Shown here in pieces: positions 9,731-17,577 of a stretch of DNA of 64,000 bases; positions within the stretch are counted from its first letter, which is position 1, and every line of letters begins with the position of its first letter. The DNA is from Prostheceraeus crozeri. Lineage: Eukaryota; Platyhelminthes; Polycladida; Euryleptidae. Location: assembly GCA_907163375.1 (NCBI GenBank), contig CAJQUW010015625.1:414943-478942 (forward strand), given 5' to 3'. The notes under the pieces are model-generated. The model saw only the letters and a list, made by a program, of their open reading frames with translations. It was not told the DNA's origin and did no database searches. The translations under genes and the position numbers were made by a program.

Positions 9731-10099
9731 TTGCATAACATCATGAAGACTTGGATTTTGGACTCTCTGCAATATATCAGAGTTGATCGTGATGGAAACG
9801 TGCATTTCAAAAATTCTCATGGTCATGCATCAAGAGGTATTACATTAACATGGCGACAATTTGTCAACCTCAATGATATCATGAGGGATTTGGAATATTT
9901 TGAAACATTAAGATTCATCTCCTTGGGTGATCAAGTTTGGCTTCAACATCACAGAAATGAAATTCAAATTTGCCATTCTCATTCCGCAAACTGTTTCTCA
10001 TTCCGCAAATACAATTGGGAGAAGTATAGAAGATACATACATCGCTCCATCATGACATTTATTCGTCGTGAGTTCATCGCCCTACTATGCAAATCTTAA
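9731..10099 (+). CDS. PC4-like protein 1, 122 aa
   Basis: The ORF includes W-I-L-D-S-L-Q-Y-I, G-N-V-H-F-K-N-S-H-G, then I-T-L-T-W-R-Q-F-V-N-L and I-M-R-D-L-E-Y-F. That succession of short strands, a loop, a strand and a helix resembles the C-terminal domain of the transcription coactivator PC4/Sub1, which binds single-stranded DNA. A second half (G-D-Q-V-W-L, I-Q-I-C-H-S-H, N-W-E-K-Y-R-R-Y-I-H-R-S-I) is shared with its neighbour at 10122. The two are tandem paralogues. The fold assignment is inference from pattern, not from an alignment. Confidence 0.55.
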   Translation: MHNIMKTWILDSLQYIRVDRDGNVHFKNSHGHASRGITLTWRQFVNLNDIMRDLEYFETLRFISLGDQVWLQHHRNEIQICHSHSANCFSFRKYNWEKYRRYIHRSIMTFIRREFIALLCKS

Positions 10100-10121
10100 T
10101 CAGACATGACTACCACGCACC

Positions 10122-10676
10122 ATGAGTTGGAAATTAGATTCCCTACAACGTATTGAAACGGATCATGATCGAAACGTCTATTTCAAAGATTCAACTGGAA
10201 ATGTGGGAAGAGAGTTTGCTTTATCTTATCGTCATTTTCAATCTCTACATCATATCATGAAGGATTTGAAATACTTCTATATGAAAAGACATTCACGTAT
10301 TGGAAATCGCATCTGGTTGCGCGTCAACAAACGGCGAATTCAACTCTATCATTCCCAACTCCATACTAACTTCACATTTCATCAAGGTAGTTGGGAAAAG
10401 TATAAAAGGAAGGTATATCGCTCAATTTACTCATTTTTTCATCATGAAGCGCCATCGCTACACCATCGTCAACATTCTCCGTCGCTTCAGACGCTACACC
10501 AAAATCGATCTCACAACATTACACCAACACCTTCCAAACAGCAAGTATTACCCGGGCCGTCCTCAAATGTTAGTGGTGAAGATGAACAATTCACGGAATC
10601 TTCAACTCTTCCCAAATGGGACTGTACAGATTCTCGGCGCCCTTTCTCATTCATCGGGCAGTCAATGCGCTTATAG
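10122..10676 (+). CDS. PC4-like protein 2, tandem paralogue
   Basis: The first 110 residues repeat the plan of the ORF at 9731: L-D-S-L-Q-R-I, N-V-Y-F-K-D-S-T-G, F-A-L-S-Y-R-H-F-Q-S-L, I-M-K-D-L-K-Y-F, G-N-R-I-W-L, W-E-K-Y-K-R-K-V-Y-R-S-I. After about residue 110 the composition turns to His/Ser/Pro/Gln. That part overlaps the TBP-like ORF starting at 10,444 in another frame, so the real end of the protein is uncertain. Spacing from the first paralogue is only 22 bp. Together they suggest duplication of a single-stranded DNA-binding or transcription factor. Confidence 0.55.
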   Translation: MSWKLDSLQRIETDHDRNVYFKDSTGNVGREFALSYRHFQSLHHIMKDLKYFYMKRHSRIGNRIWLRVNKRRIQLYHSQLHTNFTFHQGSWEKYKRKVYRSIYSFFHHEAPSLHHRQHSPSLQTLHQNRSHNITPTPSKQQVLPGPSSNVSGEDEQFTESSTLPKWDCTDSRRPFSFIGQSMRL

Positions 10677-10722
10677 CTACAAAGACTACTACGTCGGATA
10701 TGGAAGAGGGAGAGGTGTGTGA
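10444..10722 (+). CDS. TBP-like ORF, first-repeat type
   Basis: The 92-residue ORF opens MKRHRYTIVN. It carries I-D-L-T-T-L, then LPNSKYYPGRPQML, V-V-K-M and LQLFPNGTVQILGALS. These follow the pattern of the first repeat of TATA-binding protein (I-D-L, A-x-N-x-x-Y-x-P-x-R-F, V-I-M-R, A-L-I-F-x-S-G-K-x-V-x-T-G-A-K-S). The stop overlaps the start of the next ORF by one base (TGATG). Upstream it overlaps the PC4-like ORF. TBP binds the minor groove of promoter TATA boxes, and this element has TATA boxes before several of its own genes. I leave open whether the two repeats act as separate chains. Confidence 0.7.
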   Translation: MKRHRYTIVNILRRFRRYTKIDLTTLHQHLPNSKYYPGRPQMLVVKMNNSRNLQLFPNGTVQILGALSHSSGSQCAYSYKDYYVGYGRGRGV

Positions 10723-10988
10723 TGTCGAATCTGACTGTGGACAATATGGTGATCTCTACTCAATTGAATGAAAGTGTATCATTTTTGAAGATTCGTACCA
10801 GCAGTTACAATTTGTGTTATGAACCCGAACTTTTTCCTGCAGCTCTCATTAGTTGTTGGTTACCTGTGCATGTGTCAATCTTTCATAATAGTAAAGTGAT
10901 CATTACTGGACTAAAATCTCATGTACAAGCAAATGTGATCCTAGACTATCTCATCGAGTATGTGCGTACCCAGCGGATTGTAAAATAA
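10722..10988 (+). CDS. TBP-like ORF, second-repeat type
   Basis: The 88-residue ORF opens MSNLTVDNMVIS. It contains YEPELFPAALIS, then V-H-V-S-I-F and NSKVIITGLKSH. YEPELFP is the same seven-residue run found in the second repeat of eukaryotic TBP, followed there by G-L-I-Y-R-M and L-L-I-F-x-S-G-K-V-V-L-T-G-A-K, which this ORF tracks strand by strand. The end I-L-D-Y-L-I-E-Y-V fits the last TBP helix. An AATAAA lies at the stop codon. The TBP assignment for this ORF is the strongest in the group. Confidence 0.82.
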   Translation: MSNLTVDNMVISTQLNESVSFLKIRTSSYNLCYEPELFPAALISCWLPVHVSIFHNSKVIITGLKSHVQANVILDYLIEYVRTQRIVK

Positions 10989-11019
10989 AAAACAATTTTT
11001 CCAACATGATGTTTTTATT
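10984..11019. terminator. Convergent poly(A) signals
   Basis: AATAAA at 10,984-10,989 (plus) and AATAAA read on the minus strand at 11,014-11,019 lie 24 bp apart. They end the rightward TBP-like group and the leftward late block. Confidence 0.6.
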
Positions 11020-11476
11020 TCAAATCATGATAGAACTTACAAATCATTTTTTCATTAGAGGATGGATTACATGAAAAGTTTTGAATAACAGATACAAATC
11101 GAGATACATGTAAACGTTTTAAGATGAAGTACAGTACAAAAGCACCACACGTTGATGAAAGTGGATGTTGTAGTATGCGTTCATTTCGCTGATATTGACG
11201 CGTATGTTTTCTCAACCACTGCTGTGTTGGTATATTTGGAGGTTGAGCAAGAGAGTCAAATAGTTCACCACGTCGGTCTTCTCCAATAAAGATCGCTTTC
11301 CAATGCTCACCGCCTAAATTCTGCGAATGAGTGTTTAGCACAATAAAGATGGGATAGTGATTTACTGCAGGTGGTAAGGTATCGAGCGAATAGACATTAT
11401 CGAAAGCTTTCAACGTCGCTTCGTCTGAATTACGCTGTACTTTAGTTTTAATATTGTCAGCAGTCAACCAACTCAT
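11015..11476 (-). CDS. PRO: Adenain-like cysteine protease
   Basis: The 153-residue ORF is the Polinton maturation protease, of the adenovirus protease/Ulp1 (C5/C48) type, which would cut capsid precursors. The catalytic His lies in G-G-E-H-W-K-A-I-F, the acidic residue near L-F-D-S, and the catalytic Cys in S-S-T-C-G-A-F-V-L-Y-F preceded by an upstream Gln. Length is a little below the 200 residues of adenain, as in other Polintons. Its ATG overlaps the capsid stop (TAATG), which argues for a shared leftward transcript. Confidence 0.88.
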   Translation of the reverse strand: MSWLTADNIKTKVQRNSDEATLKAFDNVYSLDTLPPAVNHYPIFIVLNTHSQNLGGEHWKAIFIGEDRRGELFDSLAQPPNIPTQQWLRKHTRQYQRNERILQHPLSSTCGAFVLYFILKRLHVSRFVSVIQNFSCNPSSNEKMICKFYHDLK

Positions 11477-12753
11477 TAACGATTATACTGAAGAATCACG
11501 TCACGATACTTTGTAATTTCAATATTTGAATCGAAGACTGCATAAATTAATACATTGATCGTCTCAGGTAGTGTTCTTTTGAACGTCAAATCCAAACGAA
11601 TATTATGAGGCACGTTCGCTTGACGATAGGGTGCACTAATATCGCTGTCAGCAGTCAAATCAAATGCATAAATGGTATATCCACTCTTAAACTCTTTCAT
11701 AGTCAGTCCGTTGGTGTCATCCGTATTGTAAAAGCCAAAGACATCCATAAAATCAACATAACTGCGCATAAATTGATCCGAAGCAAAATCTGGTTTGTAG
11801 GGTGGACCAGGATGACTCACACCATTTACACGTAAAGCAATTTCACTTAACTGATTGTGTTTAAAATTGAAAGGATTCTTCTTTATATTACCATTAAATG
11901 CATCATTTTCAACCATTGCCACCATGAGGAGCTTCGGTGCTTCCGATGGAAAGAGGCCATCTTTCATGAAACTCTTTTGATCTTTCGGAATTGTAAAGGT
12001 GAGAAGCTTTGTATGCTGAATGGGGTAAATGGCATTTTGGCGGTTAAGACCTTCAGCATGCCCTCTAATGACACTTGGATTCGGTACTACTCGACGAATG
12101 TAAAGTGCAATATCTTCCACATGAATTCTAAGATTGTCAACTTTAGCAAATGCATTCAGCGCAAATTCAGGCTTATTCAATGTCAGCTTGAGTCGCATGC
12201 TGGTATTACAGAGTAAAAACTTTGACTGTCTAAAGAAGTCTAAATTCAGCGGACCATATAGCTGACATACTTTACTATCTTTAATCATAGCAGATCGCTT
12301 TACAAAGCCACTGTTTGTTTCAGCATCACATTTTCCTGCTTCATCTCTGTACCATCCCATGGCTTCCATATGACTTTTTTGTGCTGCTGGATGAAACTGT
12401 GATACATGATTGAAATATGATTTATAGGGATAATCACTTTCACCACCTTCCACCTGCTGCTCTCCAATCGTTAGAGAAACATCGCGAAGTAATGTAGTCA
12501 ATGGTAAATTGTTCAGTCCAACTTTATGTGTATCGTCAATAGCAGTTCCATCTGCTTGCTGAATTCTAAACCTCAAATCAACCATCGCATAACTCAAATC
12601 TATGTAGTCATCACTACCACCAGGAATAACAAATTCAATGGGGCCAGCATTCTCAGCTGTTCGAGGATGATAATCTACAATACTTGAACTAAGAATATCT
12701 GTCTGTATGGCTTGTTGATCAAACAAACAAAACCCGGAAGTTTTACACTCCAT
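11476..12753 (-). CDS. MCP: Major capsid protein, double jelly roll
   Basis: The 425-residue ORF starts MECKTSGFCLFDQQAI and contains I-E-F-V-I-P-G-G, D-Y-I-D-L-S, L-R-D-V-S-L-T-I-G and a Trp/Tyr-rich middle (S-Y-F-N-H-V-S-Q-F-H). These match the Polinton hexon-like capsid family that forms the icosahedral shell. The late part has strands such as F-D-L-T-A-D-S-D and I-R-L-D-L-T-F-K. It lies between the protease and the basic pX-like gene (3 bp gap), the usual Polinton morphogenetic order. The reading frame is complete. Confidence 0.85.
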   Translation of the reverse strand: MECKTSGFCLFDQQAIQTDILSSSIVDYHPRTAENAGPIEFVIPGGSDDYIDLSYAMVDLRFRIQQADGTAIDDTHKVGLNNLPLTTLLRDVSLTIGEQQVEGGESDYPYKSYFNHVSQFHPAAQKSHMEAMGWYRDEAGKCDAETNSGFVKRSAMIKDSKVCQLYGPLNLDFFRQSKFLLCNTSMRLKLTLNKPEFALNAFAKVDNLRIHVEDIALYIRRVVPNPSVIRGHAEGLNRQNAIYPIQHTKLLTFTIPKDQKSFMKDGLFPSEAPKLLMVAMVENDAFNGNIKKNPFNFKHNQLSEIALRVNGVSHPGPPYKPDFASDQFMRSYVDFMDVFGFYNTDDTNGLTMKEFKSGYTIYAFDLTADSDISAPYRQANVPHNIRLDLTFKRTLPETINVLIYAVFDSNIEITKYRDVILQYNR

Positions 12754-12755
12754 GA

Positions 12756-13211
12756 TTAGAAGTTATGGCAGCGTCGTCGTTTAGCGCCTGATGAATGATT
12801 AGAGCCTCTGCGACGTTTGCGTGAATGCCTTTTGACTGAAGATCGCACCTTACCAGCTCCGCGATGTTTCCTCCTTCCTTTATTCATTCGTTTAGGCGAT
12901 TTCTTTCCTTGAGTAACACCAGCAAAGGTCTGCTTCAATGTTTTTAAACCGCGTTCCTTCCCACGATTCAACAAACTGCTCTTAAAACTTCTACCTCTGG
13001 AAAGATCACTAGCAACATCACCAGGAAAGCCAACGGCATTACTTAAAACATTTCGTTTTAAAGATCTACCGACATTGGATATGAGAGGTGCTACAACAGA
13101 TTTCAGTGCACCAAGTATGCTACCTCCACGTTGGCGGCGAGCGCCGCTGTAAATTTGTCCTCCACTACTTACATAGGAGGGTCGTGAATAAAATGAGGCA
13201 GTTGGATTCAT
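12756..13211 (-). CDS. Basic pX/pVI-like virion protein
   Basis: The 151-residue ORF has a glycine-rich head, a hydrophobic to amphipathic segment (about residues 30-50, I-L-G-A-L-K-S-V-V-A-P-L-I) and a long Lys/Arg tail. It resembles the minor virion proteins of adenoviruses and adintoviruses that bind membrane or DNA inside the capsid. A G-G-S motif before the amphipathic segment could be a protease cleavage site, as in adenovirus precursors. The position directly before the capsid gene in the leftward block supports a virion role. Confidence 0.7.
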   Translation of the reverse strand: MNPTASFYSRPSYVSSGGQIYSGARRQRGGSILGALKSVVAPLISNVGRSLKRNVLSNAVGFPGDVASDLSRGRSFKSSLLNRGKERGLKTLKQTFAGVTQGKKSPKRMNKGRRKHRGAGKVRSSVKRHSRKRRRGSNHSSGAKRRRCHNF

Positions 13212-13252
13212 AGCTCAAACCCTAAACATTGTTAGTTACAACTTCGCATGAA

Positions 13253-14470
13253 TCACTGTTGATCACTTAGATGAAAGATATCGGCACGACGCATCCAAGA
13301 GTTCATACTTGAAGGATAACCAGTCCATTTAACAAGACACCATTCTTTACCTTGTCGTTTTTTACATCGAATGATTTTCTCTACCAAATATGTTTCACTT
13401 TCAGTGACTACCTCAATCTCATCGCGGTAAAAGCTACCCTCAATTTCTTCATTATCGTAATCTTTCAACTTGTAGGTGGTGGGAGAGTCTTTTTGATCAA
13501 TCCTTGATACTGTAAATACCTCCTCTGTCCAATTCGGAAGGTACCCTTTAGCAAAAACACTCTTCACTTTTGAGATACGAACTTTATCACCAATTTTCAC
13601 ATCACTTTTCACATGAGTGCGTTTACGTTGGAATGATTCGCGCACTTTATCTACATTGTCAGCATTTACATCTACTGGTCTGAGTCCAATAGAACGATGG
13701 ATAGAGTGATTGTAGGCATGGAGTGTATCTTGTAGAACCCTTGTCCAATTTTGTGTCAAGTTGGCAGTAAAATGTCGCCACAAGCGATTTTTTAATGTGC
13801 GATTAAAACGTTCAACGAGTGCAGCTTTATAGGCACTCTTTACACTAAACAACTCAATGTCATGCCTCTCAAATAATCTTCTCACATGCTGATTTTCAAA
13901 CTCTTTTCCTTGATCACTCTGAATTCATTTTGGAATGCGACCTTCTCGAAAAATTGTTTGGAATGCTTTTGCTACTCCTTTCCCTTCTTTAGCTTTTAAA
14001 GGTTGAGCCCACGCATAACGCGAGAAAATATCAATGACGGTTAAAATAAAATTATTGCCCGAGTTATGTTTTGAAATGGAGGCAACATCACACAAATCTG
14101 CTTGCCACTGTTCATCGATGTCATGAACAATATAATGGCGGGTGCGGTACTTCTTTTTCGCTTGTTTGTGGAGTGTATAGGTAGCCTGACCCTTTAACCA
14201 TCGTTTCACTTGTGATTCTGGAAGACCACTGGCTTTTCATAATTTCTTGATAGATGCAAATCCTGCCGGATGTTTTACATCATAATAGATTGACTTCAAA
14301 CGTTCAGTCGATGACGACTGACTCTTTTTCGTCCTTCTCATCTTTTTTTCTTGCCTTTCTACATTTACAACAACTGCAGCATTTAGCTTTAGCGGTTTTG
14401 CGATCGTGTTCACATTGCTTAGGGGTTTCATTGCGAGAGCTGGCGCAGCAAGTGCAAGTGACAACGACAT
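13253..14470 (-). pseudogene. INT: Retroviral-type integrase with chromodomain, broken
   Basis: The N-terminal part has L-K-S-I-Y-Y-D and K-H-P-A-G-F, typical of Polinton integrases, then Y-T-L-H-K and the first catalytic Asp in W-Q-A-D-L. The catalytic core continues with T-V-I-D-I-F-S-R-Y-A-W, an S-D-Q-G-K-E-F block and the Glu in L-V-E-R-F-N-R-T-L-K. The C-terminal end is a chromodomain (W-C-L-V-K-W-T-G-Y with a following S-x-N-S-W). It would insert the linear element and produce 6-bp target duplications. The gene is broken at about two to three points. Confidence 0.9.
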
Positions 14471-14516
14471 TCACCTCTGGCGGCTCATTACATGGCAAGC
14501 AACACATCTGCTTCAT
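14304..14516 (-). CDS. Small cysteine-rich ORF, 70 aa
   Basis: The ORF starts two bases after the stop of the 230-residue protein. It holds many Cys, in pairs and as C-x-x-C (CCLPC, CTCC, CCSCCKC), followed by a Lys/Glu-rich tail. It overlaps the N-terminal part of the integrase in another frame. It could be a small metal-binding protein or a by-product of the overlap. No family is recognised. Confidence 0.4.
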   Translation of the reverse strand: MKQMCCLPCNEPPEVNVVVTCTCCASSRNETPKQCEHDRKTAKAKCCSCCKCRKARKKDEKDEKESVVID

Positions 14517-14517
14517 A

Positions 14518-15210
14518 TTAATAGTCTGAGAACATGTATTTCTTGGGAGGAGGTGTTTTGCGTTTTCCTTTTACTAGTTTTAGTGGTGGCGTAGATCTAC
14601 GACGAGTTCTTCCTCTTGTTTGCTTATTGAGTGTGGGAGGGGATGTAGCAGGTGACGTCTTAAACCAATTTGTTGGCATTTTCATCGTCTGAAGCATTGG
14701 AGCAGTAGCCACTGTTGAATCAAGTTCTTTCAATGTCTCATTATTCAAAGCAAATTTTGGCACATTATGCTTTTTCAATAGTTTAAGAAAGTATGACCAA
14801 CCAGGTGGAACATAGCCCTGACGGCACTTTCTACGTGTCGCATGCGGAATCAAGTCTTCATAACGTGAAGCATCAATCACTTTATTTTCATCTGTAATGA
14901 TTTCTCCTCTATCATTTACATTGAGATGGGGTTCAATACTGTTGAAAAGAGATATGGCATGTGCGCGAGATGCTAAAGGTGTAGCAGTCGATACCGAGTC
15001 ACGCATCTTATTCTTCAAGCTTTTCAATTGCTCAACAGTTTCCGATTGTAATAATACAGCACGATGTGGATCTTTGATGTGAACATTTTGCTGATAATCT
15101 ATTTCTTTCCTATACATTTGATTTGCAAGAGGTTGCTTTACTTGCTGCATGACAGTCAATTGTACATATTCATCCTGAGGAATAACAATCATGCGAGAAT
15201 AAGAACTCAT
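14518..15210 (-). CDS. Conserved Polinton protein next to the ATPase
   Basis: The 230-residue ORF starts MSSYSRMIVIPQDEYVQL and contains coil-rich regions, the block P-H-A-T-R-R-K, then Y-V-P-P-G-W-S-Y-F-L-K-L-L. The tail is basic and Pro-rich. The pattern of an early V-I-P-x-x-x-Y block with a late P-x-G-W-x-x-F-L block is common among animal Polinton proteins beside the packaging ATPase. It overlaps the ATPase gene by four bases. The function is not known, and a minor virion or packaging role is inferred from position. Confidence 0.65.
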   Translation of the reverse strand: MSSYSRMIVIPQDEYVQLTVMQQVKQPLANQMYRKEIDYQQNVHIKDPHRAVLLQSETVEQLKSLKNKMRDSVSTATPLASRAHAISLFNSIEPHLNVNDRGEIITDENKVIDASRYEDLIPHATRRKCRQGYVPPGWSYFLKLLKKHNVPKFALNNETLKELDSTVATAPMLQTMKMPTNWFKTSPATSPPTLNKQTRGRTRRRSTPPLKLVKGKRKTPPPKKYMFSDY

Positions 15211-15872
15211 AGTTTGTAGATAATCATGGGAGTTTTCAAAATATCACTTTGAAATCTAAATTCTTCCGGACACTCTTGCGTAAAGTCAATGAATAAGTAA
15301 CCGTGTGGTTTTTCAGTAGCTGCTTGAAAAATTTCAATTAAGGCTTTTGATCCTCTGGGTGCAACTTGTCGCGCTAAAATTTCAAATTGACTTTTATCTC
15401 GCGGATTCTTGAAAACAGCATAATAGTGTGTATTCAGGTTTCGTGTACGAGCTTCTTTTCCATCAGGAAACAAATTTTGTGTGATATAGATGATAAAGCA
15501 CCTTTTATGATGTGCTGCGCGAGTGAACATATCTGTAACATCTTTTGAATTTTTACTTTCTTTTAATAAATCATCCAATACAACAACATCATTAGACTGA
15601 AGTTTATCCACTGCAATAATTCCTTCATGTCGAATAAAGTTGCGACTTTGCAATTCCTGAAACAGCGACGGTTGATAAATACCATAACACAAAATCACTC
15701 GATTGATAGGTTCCTTAAACAACTCTCTTCTTTTATCCAATAAATTCAGCGTGAAAACAGTTTTACCTGCATGAGATGGACCTGATACAGTCAGAACTTT
15801 ATCACATTGAAGTCTGAAATCCATTATAATACTTTGAGATTCAACATTTGCATAATTAACGTCTAGAGCCAC
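15207..15872 (-). CDS. ATP: FtsK/HerA-type genome packaging ATPase
   Basis: The 221-residue ORF has a Walker A motif G-P-S-H-A-G-K-T at about residue 31 and a Walker B motif V-V-V-L-D-D-L-L at about residue 95. A sensor-like N is present in I-I-Y-I-T-Q-N-L. This is the A32-like packaging motor of Polintons that drives DNA into the capsid. The length is typical. It overlaps both neighbours slightly (four and 17 bases), as in a compact leftward gene block. Confidence 0.88.
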   Translation of the reverse strand: MALDVNYANVESQSIIMDFRLQCDKVLTVSGPSHAGKTVFTLNLLDKRRELFKEPINRVILCYGIYQPSLFQELQSRNFIRHEGIIAVDKLQSNDVVVLDDLLKESKNSKDVTDMFTRAAHHKRCFIIYITQNLFPDGKEARTRNLNTHYYAVFKNPRDKSQFEILARQVAPRGSKALIEIFQAATEKPHGYLFIDFTQECPEEFRFQSDILKTPMIIYKL

Positions 15873-16206
15873 AGATATTACCCAATACGTTGCCCACGAT
15901 AGGAGCTAGCATCGGTAGTAACGCTGGAAGGAAACCGCCCTTTTGTGTTAGAGTTTCCCTCTTTCTTTGAAGGGTGACTTTAGGATTGGAGATGCAACGC
16001 AATTTCGTAGCATATCGCTTAAGTAACTTTCGTTGTTTTGGTGCTAATTTCTTCGTCCTCAACTTTCCGACATGAGAAATAATTTCACGAATGAATTTAT
16101 CGTTAGCATGTCGTATAGCATTGTATCGCTGATTTGCTTTCATTCGTCGGAGAGTTTGAATGGCTGAAGAAAACTTTGAAGACTTTTGACTTTTACGTTT
16201 CGCCAT
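15856..16206 (-). CDS. Small basic core-like protein with a hydrophobic tail
   Basis: The 116-residue ORF is strongly basic through residue 90 and ends with G-G-F-L-P-A-L-L-P-M-L-A-P-I-V-G-N-V-L-G. A basic body with a Gly-Gly start to a hydrophobic tail is seen in small Polinton virion proteins and in adenovirus pX. DNA condensation inside the particle is the likely role by analogy. It overlaps the ATPase start by 17 bases. Confidence 0.6.
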   Translation of the reverse strand: MAKRKSQKSSKFSSAIQTLRRMKANQRYNAIRHANDKFIREIISHVGKLRTKKLAPKQRKLLKRYATKLRCISNPKVTLQRKRETLTQKGGFLPALLPMLAPIVGNVLGNICGSRR

Positions 16207-16257
16207 TTTCCGTGTTAGTCTTTGCTAAAACCTATCTTTACCACATTTGCATAGGTA

Positions 16258-16590
16258 CTAACTATTGCGGCATAAGTGGCACTCGAAATGAGCAGTATCA
16301 CAGTGGTTACATTTGCAAAGTTGAATGCAATTACGTATGAAACAGCGTTGACAAAAAGCATGCTTACATCTCTTGAAGATGCGCTTTTCATTTCTATCCT
16401 TTCGCTTACATACATCACAACACATAGTTTCACCGTTACTGGTAACGTCTATAGCAAGTCTTTTTGAAGATATGAATTTGCTAGCCTTTTCTAAATAATA
16501 GACGCATGTACAGAAGGAATATACTTCGAGAGTGAGCAGACATAGCTCGAAAACCAGTTGTGCTACAATCAAGTACCACTGCATTTTCAA
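16258..16590 (-). CDS. RING-type protein with an N-terminal membrane segment
   Basis: The 110-residue ORF starts MKMQWYLIVAQLVFELCLLT, a hydrophobic stretch that could be a signal anchor. The second half reads C-D-V-C, C-K-H-A-F-C, Q-R-C, C-x-C, C-D-T-A-H, C-H-L-C, which gives the cross-brace spacing of a RING finger. A ubiquitin ligase fixed to a membrane is the simplest role, as in several DNA viruses, but key E3 contacts cannot be judged here. The ATG overlaps the stop of the next gene upstream. Confidence 0.6.
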   Translation of the reverse strand: MKMQWYLIVAQLVFELCLLTLEVYSFCTCVYYLEKASKFISSKRLAIDVTSNGETMCCDVCKRKDRNEKRIFKRCKHAFCQRCFIRNCIQLCKCNHCDTAHFECHLCRNS

Positions 16591-16997
16591 TTTTTCTTTA
16601 TAGAAAGTTGAATGTGAATATCTGAAATCGCTTCAATCACTAGACTGCTGCCATGATGGTTAAATGCGTTAAGACGTTCAGCAATTTTTATCATATGTCT
16701 TTTAAAAAATTCTTCGGGGTGATCTACCACTTCCATTGAATAAGAAGCAAAATGGAAAGAGCGACTTTCCACCTCTTCCTTTCCAAAATGACTAAACTTA
16801 ATTTTCGCAACTAATCGTGCCATGACAATGCTATCAGAGAATGTATTCATTAACTCTAGAAATAGAGTGCTAGCATCATCGACCACTGCTTCGATGTCGG
16901 TCTCATCTTTATGAAAATTTATCACATAATCTTGAACAGCTCCTTTTAAACTTTGCCTATGAAAATGTAATGTTCCGCAGTCGTTTGAGAAAGACAT
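16587..16997 (-). CDS. Standalone copy of the polymerase N-terminal domain
   Basis: The 136-residue ORF contains A-V-Q-D-Y-V-I-N, V-M-A-R-L-V-A-K-I-K-F-S, S-R-S-F-H-F-A-S, then a helix and G-S-S-L-V-I-E-A-I-S-D-I-H-I-Q-L-S. The order strand, strand, helix, G-S-x-(W/L)-x-(I/V) and final strand matches the region before CFKYAVLS in the polymerase of this element and in related animal polymerases. It lacks any polymerase part. It may be a duplicated N-terminal module used as a separate protein. Confidence 0.5.
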   Translation of the reverse strand: MSFSNDCGTLHFHRQSLKGAVQDYVINFHKDETDIEAVVDDASTLFLELMNTFSDSIVMARLVAKIKFSHFGKEEVESRSFHFASYSMEVVDHPEEFFKRHMIKIAERLNAFNHHGSSLVIEAISDIHIQLSIKKN

Positions 16998-17269
16998 GAT
17001 CGCCCTTTATCTAACCCATCCATTGCATGAAAAAAACTCTTCTGATAGTAACATTTATTGAATAACGGTAACAAGCATGCATTATAAATCAATGGTTTGA
17101 AACATATAAAATAGATACAGCTGGTAACTATCATACAGCGAGCAATGATGACCATACAGGACTTTGGCAGTGTTGAGGTAAGGAAAGAAGCATTGGTTAT
17201 GAACGTAGCTACTACAACGAACAGACAAAATAGGATCAGACAAATCCTTAAAACGTTTCGTGACTTCAT
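16946..17269 (-). CDS. Possible small membrane protein
   Basis: The 107-residue ORF has hydrophobic stretches near residues 8-26 (ICLILFCLFVVVATFI) and 38-58. It overlaps the preceding gene by 51 bases in another frame. The C-terminal third is less hydrophobic and may be incidental. No family is recognised, and it may be a fortuitous ORF. Confidence 0.3.
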   Translation of the reverse strand: MKSRNVLRICLILFCLFVVVATFITNASFLTSTLPKSCMVIIARCMIVTSCIYFICFKPLIYNACLLPLFNKCYYQKSFFHAMDGLDKGRSCLSQTTAEHYIFIGKV

Positions 17270-17299
17270 GGTAGTGTTGATTCACTCTACTATCCCAAG

Positions 17300-17577
17300 G
17301 TGGGAGCAAAATGTCATCAATAAGTCAATAAGTCAATAAGTCAATAAATGTTTATTTCCAAATACTTTGGGAAACATGGAAAAATATGGGGAACATGTGT
17401 GTGAACAAAAACATTCGTGTTTCAAACACAACTATTGAAACTCAGACATCAAAAGTACATTTCAAGCGTGCGGTCAATTTCAACAATAAAAGAATTCGTA
17501 TTCAGGAAGGAGAGGAGAAAAATTTGCTTCTAAATGTCATTCAGTTTGTGTTCTCTGTAGTAGACTGTCGCAACTCT
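17300..17577. other. Intergenic stretch with a short tandem repeat
   Basis: Four direct copies of GTCAATAA (about 17,319-17,350) end in TCAATAAATG, and on both strands the stretch is rich in AATAAA-like sequence. ORFs here are short and not convincing. It probably holds the ends of neighbouring transcripts. Confidence 0.4.

Noticed and set aside
13253-14470. LTR retroelement, suggested by the integrase
   Set aside because: No reverse transcriptase, gag or LTRs nearby; the chromodomain integrase sits within a Polinton capsid and packaging gene block.
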